From assembly GCA_963082975.1 (NCBI GenBank), contig OY720350.1:16338910-16402909 (forward strand): a stretch of 64,000 nucleotides of DNA, written 5' to 3'. The notes beneath the pieces are model-generated. The model had not been told where the DNA came from. It saw only the letters and a list, made by a program, of their open reading frames with translations, and made no database searches. Shown in pieces: positions 58,133-64,000 of the stretch. Every line of letters starts with the position of its first letter. The first letter of the stretch is position 1. Position numbers and translations under genes: made by a program. The stretch is from Labia minor. Lineage: Eukaryota > Arthropoda > Insecta > Dermaptera > Spongiphoridae.

Positions 58133-58680
58133 ACGAGGTTTATTCAAAAGAAAAGGTGAATTTTGAATTATTTCGAAAAGTATTTATTTATTCATCACAA
58201 TATCTATTTTGTTCCCTTCAAAGTAATTCCCTTCAGATATAATGTACTTATACCAGCGCTTCTTCCAATCGTCGAAGCACTGATGAATTGCGCTTTTCGG
58301 TATGGCCATCTGCTCGTTCTTTGATTCCGACTTTATCTCATCAATTGTGGCAAAACGCTTTCCTTTCATTGGTCTCTTCAGTTTTGGGAATAGGAAAAAG
58401 GCATAAGGAGCCAAATCTGGTGAATACGTTGGTTGAGGTATGATTCCGGTATTTTTTTGGCCAAAAAATCACGAACTAGCAATGATATGTGAGCTGGTGC
58501 ATTATTATGATGCAGAATCATGCATGATTTGTTTTTCCACAATTCCGTTCGTTTGAGCCGTATTGCTTCACGCAAACGTTGTATGAATTCCTTGTAGTAT
58601 TTCATATTAACAGTACGATCTGTTGGCAAGAACTCATGATACACCACGCCATTCTTTAAAAAATTGAAGAACACACAAGA
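58133..58680 (-). pseudogene. Mariner transposase C-terminal half, catalytic residues lost
   Basis: Two overlapping minus-strand frames read NGVVYHEFLPTDRTVNMKYY ... LHHNNAPAHISLLVRDFLA and then YAFFLFPKLKRPMKGKRF ... DDWKKRWYKYIISEGNYFEG. The second catalytic Asp is Asn in HHNNAPAH. The third is lost where the usual APCDFF-type sequence reads APYAFF. A frameshift lies between the pieces. An end sequence CGAGGTTTATTCAAAAG at 58134-58150 looks like the 3' inverted end with TA beside it. The 5' half is absent. Confidence 0.87.
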
Positions 58681-59950
58681 AATCAGGTTTCGAAAACAAA
58701 CTACTAATCCAAAATGGCTGATAATGTTAACATGTAATATAATAAATAATTGAGCCGGAATGAGATTTTATATCCAATTGAAAAAACAATAAAGTTAGAT
58801 TTAAAAAAAATTGTTTTTTCTTTGATTGAGAAAAAAAATCTTAAAAATACGAAAAATATATCGTTATTTTATTCAATATTTAATAATAAATCTAGATAGA
58901 AATATTTTAAATTGAATTCTAGTTTTTCTTGTATTGTTCTTTCACCAAGGGGTCTATAAATTTCGCAACGATTTGAATTATAATCTTCTCTCATTTATAA
59001 TCAAATGAATTGGTCAAAAAAAGCTTGAAATTGTAAAAAAAAAGACTTTAAATTAATAATGTAATAAAAAAATAGGAAATTTTAATTAAATACGATAAAA
59101 AATATCAAGATATATTTATTTGAATGGATATTTTTTAACTTGGATGGATGGATATCCGTGAAGAATTTATAAATTGTCTATTATCATAAAAAGATAAATG
59201 AAGAATTTAAGCAAAATAAGGGAGTTGAACTGTCCTTTCGATAGACTGAAAAGTCGTCATTAAAATTAGAGTTTTTTTTTTTCTTACTGGAATGAATTCC
59301 ATTTTTTTAACCTTAACTCGAAGGAAAACTTGATTGATATTCTTTTGAATAGGCTAAAAATACTGAATTATATCGCAATAACGTCAATAGGATAAAGAAT
59401 TGGTCCTCTCATATAAATTAATTAGTATTGAGAAAAAAAAAATAATGTATTTTTTGGACATTTATATTACAAATTTATATTTAAATGAGGCTTTGTATTA
59501 ATTAATACTGAAAGGATGATAAACCGATCATTAAAACTCAAGTTTTTTTTTGTCCATTATCATGATAATAATTTTTTTTTTGGACCATTTTAAGTATTGA
59601 AAATCATCATTATCGTCATCATCATCATCATTTATATTAATATAAAATTATAATCTTTTTTTTTCTTTGTTTTTGAATAAATATTTTATTTAAATTAATT
59701 TCATCGATAATTCCGTATTTATATAAGTTTAATATATAAATAAATAATTATATCATAAATCAAATAAAATATTTAATAATAATTTTTTAATATTTTAATT
59801 AATTTTTGTTCTCTAAACAAAAATTTATAAAACAAATTAAACAATCAATCAATGAGAGATTTAAGAAGTAGGTCATTTAGTAATTTTCATAATAACTAAT
59901 AAAAATTTATATTTTATTATGTTAGTAGAAATTGGAATAAGTCTTGTTGA
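58681..59950. other. AT-rich DNA, no gene seen
   Basis: A/T rich with a (CAT)n run at 59613-59632. No coding sequence recognised. Confidence 0.5.
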
Positions 59951-60209
59951 AATGTGTGTAGTCAAGATTACGCAAAAACGGTTTGAGCTAGAATCATGAA
60001 ATTGGTATACGGGCATTATTCGAAATTCATAGTTTTCTATCAACTTTTAATGTAGCTCAACCGGAAGAGGGTCATTATCTACAACGTTTTGATTTTTTAC
60101 TATCTCGCCAGAGATAGTATTGCGATCACGAAAATTTTCGATGTTGAGATTTTGATGTTTTTATACGTTTTGAAGGTTCCTGAATCATTTTCACCAAGGT
60201 TGAGAAAAA

Positions 60210-60246
<37 letters not shown>

Positions 60247-61015
60247 AGGCAAGATTACGCAAAAACGGTTTGAGCTAGAATGATGAAATTTGGTACATGA
60301 GCATTATTCAAAATTCATAGTTTTCTATCAACTTTTGAGAAATGTAGCTCAACCGGAAGAGGGTCATTACCTACAACGTTTTGATTTTTTTTCCTCTAAA
60401 GTGACCGTAAAAATAAAGATATATGTTTGATAATTTTTCACATGATTAATAATTGTATAAAACTGCTATATATAGAATTTCAGCTTGATTGAATCGCTGA
60501 AAGTACCAGAATTAATTTTTTAACTCTGCAAATCTCACGCGCCAACACGTGCCATGGTGCCATCAATAAAAAGCTAAACATGCGCTGGTTTAATATTTAT
60601 TATTTATAATTTATAATTAATTAAATTTAATTTAAATATAATATATTATGTTATTTAATCCAATTCAAATTGCGAGATAGTCGTGTGGAGACACTCCAGC
60701 TAATTTTTCTCTAAAGTGACCCTAAAAATAAAGATATATGTTTGATAATTTTAAAGATTGTATAAAACTGCTATATATAGAATTTCAGCTTGATTGAATC
60801 GCTGAAAGTACCGGAATTAAGTTTTTAACACTGCAAATCACGCGCCAGCACGTAACGTGGTGCCATCAACAAAGAGCCAAACATGCGTTAGTTTAATAAA
60901 TATTATTTATTAATTTTAATAAATAATTTATAATTAATTAAATTTAATTTAAATATAATATATGTTATTTAATCCAATTCAAATTTGCGAGATAGTCGAA
61001 TGGAGACACTTCAGC
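59951..61015 (+). mobile_element. Helentron-like element, family A, copy 13 (truncated, interrupted by copy 14)
   Basis: 59951-60098 starts in the residual GT tract and runs to ACGTTTTGATTTTTT. After the insertion, 60704-61015 resumes at TTTCTCTAAAGTGACCC and ends with CGAATGGAGACACTTCAGC. It belongs to the same subfamily as copy 11. Confidence 0.88.
60099..60701 (+). mobile_element. Helentron-like element, family A, copy 14 (full length, nested in copy 13)
   Basis: Perfect 5' hairpin, (GT)n at 60214-60242, all blocks, 3' GCGAGATAGTCGTGTGGAGACACTCCAGC with one mismatch in the hairpin. It sits in the T run of copy 13, which fixes its borders to within a few bases and shows preference for T-rich targets. 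Confidence 0.9.
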
Positions 61016-61875
61016 TTATTTAAAATTTTTTTAAATGCTTAAAATGTTAACTACAAAATTAAAGAAATCCATGTTTTTTAAATTACATTATAAAAATCAA
61101 AAATAATTTACATATATTCAATATTGAATTATCATAAGCTGATTGAAATAGAAAAATAAATAAATAAATAAATATTTAAAGAAATAAAAAAAGTAATAAT
61201 AGACAGTATAAAAAAATACATTTGTTTTACTTTTATCAACATTATCATCAGTTTGGCTGTTACTTTATTCATATACAAAGGATAGATGCATCAGGTTGAC
61301 AGTAAAACTCGCGTGATAGAATAAAATTTAACCAAATGGCTACGTTGTAATTTATTATTAATATTTTATTTTCTGATTAGATTATATAAATCCTGGCGGC
61401 TCGCTAATAATTTAAAAAAGTAATTTACTAATGAGTCGTATATCTAGAACCTCCATTAATAATAATATGGCTTCCAATATTTTAAAAAGGGAGAATCTCT
61501 CGCATTTTTAATATTATTATTAAATAATTACTTTTCGTGGTCAACGCTAAAATAATAATATAAAAAAAAAATGTGTAATAGGATATTATAATTAATTTAT
61601 TATATATCTCGTATATGTCTAATTAATTTATTTCTTTAACAATAATTTAATTCACCTATAATTTTCATTTCAATGAAATATGATCAATTCAATATGAATA
61701 TGTTTTATTTTTAAATTAGATTCCCCTATTTATTTTATTTTTTGATTGAAATTTAGGCATATGGCCCTTGCCTTATTATTATATAAGTTATTATTTCGCC
61801 CATTTTTAGAAATTATTAAATATGGTTCTGATAAATTTAAAGTTATTTTAATTTTTTTGTATTCAATATCTATAC
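61016..61875. other. AT-rich DNA, no gene seen
   Basis: No recognised repeats or frames. The 121-codon frame starting at 61746 runs into the following MITE and is not a gene. Confidence 0.5.
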
Positions 61876-62207
61876 CAGTGATTCTCAACCACTGTGCCGC
61901 GGCACTTTTGTGTGCCGCGAGATTTTTAAAATATGCAAATTTTACAAATGTAAAGTTCAAATTAAGAAAAAGTACTTATTTATTTTATATGTATGTAAAA
62001 AAAAAGGTAAAATGTTTTTGCGATCAGGCTCTTAAACATTTTCGACTTTTTTTCAATATGATTCTAAAAAAAAAAGAAAAAGTAAAATATTTTTTTCAAT
62101 ATGGTAAATAGGTAAATAACTTTTACACTTATCTTTTTCTCTGTGTGCCACCAAATTTTTAAACCGTTAAAAGTGTGCCGCGATAAAAAAAAGGTTGAGA
62201 ATCACTG
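61876..62207. mobile_element. hAT-like MITE with exact 8-bp target duplication
   Basis: Both ends begin CAGTGATTCTCAACC. ATCTATAC flanks each side (61868-61875 and 62208-62215). The interior has GTGTGCCGCGAG, GCGATCAGGCTCTTAAAC and GTGTGCCACCAAATTTTTAA. 332 bases, non-coding, and the best-preserved member of the group at 29351 and 36147. Confidence 0.92.
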
Positions 62208-63127
62208 ATCTATACTGACTAGTAAAAAATATAAGTATATATATATTTATAAATTAAAATATTTCAATATTTTTATTTTATTTTATTTACCAATAGATAT
62301 ACTCGTATGTTGTTAAATTATTTTGAATTATTTAAATTTATAATGTAGTTTATTTCACCAAGGTTAATAAAATTTTCCTTAAAATAATATTATTTATTAC
62401 TTACAATTTATTTTTTTTTCTTGATATTCCAAATATATACCACGTAATTATTTATAATTTTTATTATTATTTATATATATACTCGTATTATATTATAATA
62501 AATGTGATTCATAAAAATTGTGGATATCAGTCCATATGAAATTTTATTATTATTATTATTATTCCTGTTCCGAGATTTTGCATATCATGTTCTAAATAAT
62601 AAAAAAAAAACAAAAATCGTTTTTATTAATAAATTCAAACTCTAAAATGAAAAAATTAAAAGAGAATAAAGATTAGATAATTTGTAATGGCAATAATAAT
62701 GAAATGAAACTAAATCTTCTTAAATATTGTTTCGGTTGAAGTAAAATAACCATCACAAGTCTATATACATTATATGTACGTAATTATACAATAAAACTTC
62801 TTCGTGATAACTCAGTTTAATAAGGAATTGTCCTAAATAGACTTAAGTAAAATAACTGGCTCTATTATATGTTTATATATTCATTAATCATCTCTTTTTC
62901 TTTTAGTATAATTTAAATCTCAGCTGATTTCATTTAAACATATTTAAACTTATCTACAATTACTTACCCCATGACAATAAATATGTAATTATGAAACGTC
63001 TTTAGTGGATTATTTCAATTTAGAGCTTAACACACTTATTATCTATAATCTCTGAATTTTGTACATACTACGAAAAGACAACTTTTATCAAGTCACTGAC
63101 CGACAAAGTGTGGTAAAAGTGTTGTAT
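62208..63127. other. AT-rich DNA, no gene seen
   Basis: (TTA)n at about 62540-62562. No recognised content. Confidence 0.5.
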
Positions 63128-63285
63128 AATCAGTAGAGCGAGTTGTCTCGATTATCTTGATTTTCTTGATCGGAGGCGCTACTTTTTATCTAGTAGCTTT
63201 CCAATTTTGATCCCGTAAGCTGGGTGGAATCCGTCTAGAGAGTTTGCCAGTGACGGGACTTGAATCCAGAACAACGAGGATAACT
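63128..63285 (-). repeat. tRNA-derived SINE, second copy (diverged)
   Basis: Shares with 47775-47985 the plus-strand stretch TTGATTTTCTTGATCGGAGG, then the AGTAGCTTT, AGCTGGGTGGAATCCGTC and GCCAGTGACGGGACTTGAAT blocks. The T-arm region has decayed. Confidence 0.65.
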
Positions 63286-63871
63286 CATATATGAGCCGTT
63301 TATTTTGAAAGTGACCTAACTCCATTTATCTTCAAATCGAGATATTTAAAGGTTTGCGGTTCAATGAATTTAAAAATATACGTATAGGATCCTTATGAGT
63401 CATACTGCTTAAGTGTATCTAAGAGTGTTAAATTTAGAGTTGGCATTAAAATAGTGGCAATTATTAATTGAATAATTTCCGTTTTCTTAGCAAGAATGTA
63501 GTTAGCCCACTTTCAAAATTAACATTCAGATTCAATATAAAATTTGAAGGTGCCCACAATTCCATTGAACATAATTTATGATGCTTCAAATTGAAAAAGA
63601 AAAACAATACTGAATTTATTTCATATATTGGAAACATTTATGCGATTCAAAACAATTTTTAATTACAGAACATACAAAATTACGAATATAAATTTATTAC
63701 AAAACAATTTACTATTCATTTACATTTTGTGCGTGTGAAAGGGATTTGAAGAAGTGATGTCCCGGTGGTATTTTTTTAATGATATTTCAATCATGCCAAA
63801 ATCTTGATGTAAGTATAAATGGAGTCACTTTCAAAATACACAATTTAGTTTTTGAACTATATTTCTCATAA
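63286..63871. other. AT-rich DNA, no gene seen
   Basis: No repeats or frames recognised before the Penelope-like edge. Confidence 0.5.
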
Positions 63872-64000
63872 ATGTATTTATTAAAGCTTTTGTGGTTATT
63901 TTGATAATTATTAAGAGAATTTTTATTAAAAGACCACATTATTTGTATAAAATTATTTATTAAATTAAAATAATTGTACAACGTTTCAACTGCTTATTCT
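63872..64000 (+). mobile_element. Edge of a second Penelope-like element (cut by window end)
   Basis: Almost identical to 9720-9850, from AATGTATTTATTAAAGC to ACTGCTTATTCT at the last base. The rest of the element lies beyond the window. Confidence 0.85.

Noticed and set aside
61746-62111. 121-codon plus-strand frame
   Set aside because: Runs from AT-rich DNA into the hAT-like MITE at 61876-62207, so it crosses an element border.

Overview
The window is strongly AT-rich eukaryotic DNA made almost entirely of transposable elements, with no convincing host gene. Intact mariner, an intact BED-type hAT, Penelope-like, LINE, tRNA-derived SINE and Helentron-like elements, together with long A/T runs and (GT)n or (CA)n microsatellites, point to an animal, most likely an arthropod (insect or crustacean). 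The species cannot be named from this sequence. No operon, CRISPR array, rRNA or functional tRNA was seen.

Two elements look complete. A mariner lies at 23020-24302, with a TA target duplication and a 342-aa DD34D transposase. A hAT lies at 42583-45909, with an exact 8-bp target duplication (ACTTATAT) and a 619-aa BED-finger transposase. Six broken mariner copies, a broken hAT with the SSAPVERLFS signature, a Penelope-like element with a GIY-YIG endonuclease domain (plus the edge of a second one at 63872-64000), three LINE tail fragments and three tRNA-like SINE pieces make up the older layer.

The dominant repeat is a roughly 600-bp non-coding element (family A here) with 14 copies in both orientations. 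Its 5' end ACTATCTCGC reappears inverted near the 3' end as GCGAGATAGT, followed by a hairpin and CCAGC. Two further families (B at 1-264 and 52716-53898; C at 29670-30300 and 52915-53422) keep the same layout with different but internally matched terminal sequences. A and B also share homologous internal blocks. This layout, with a microsatellite in the middle, resembles Helentron-associated (DINE-1/HINE-type) elements. It is the best candidate for a little-described system here.

A second non-autonomous group consists of short hAT-like MITEs (20638-20895, 29351-29574, 36147-36396, 54349-54806 with 54411-54708 nested inside, 57176-57516, 61876-62207, and 18983-19827 split by a family A copy). 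Several have exact 8-bp target duplications, and several share an internal block although their ends differ. Between the elements lie AT-rich filler and a few less AT-rich islands (7500-8100, 11200-11880, 12960-13200, 21770-22180, 27030-27260, 32870-33180, 36520-36800, 37220-37430). These could be conserved non-coding DNA of a large intron or intergenic region, but that is inference.
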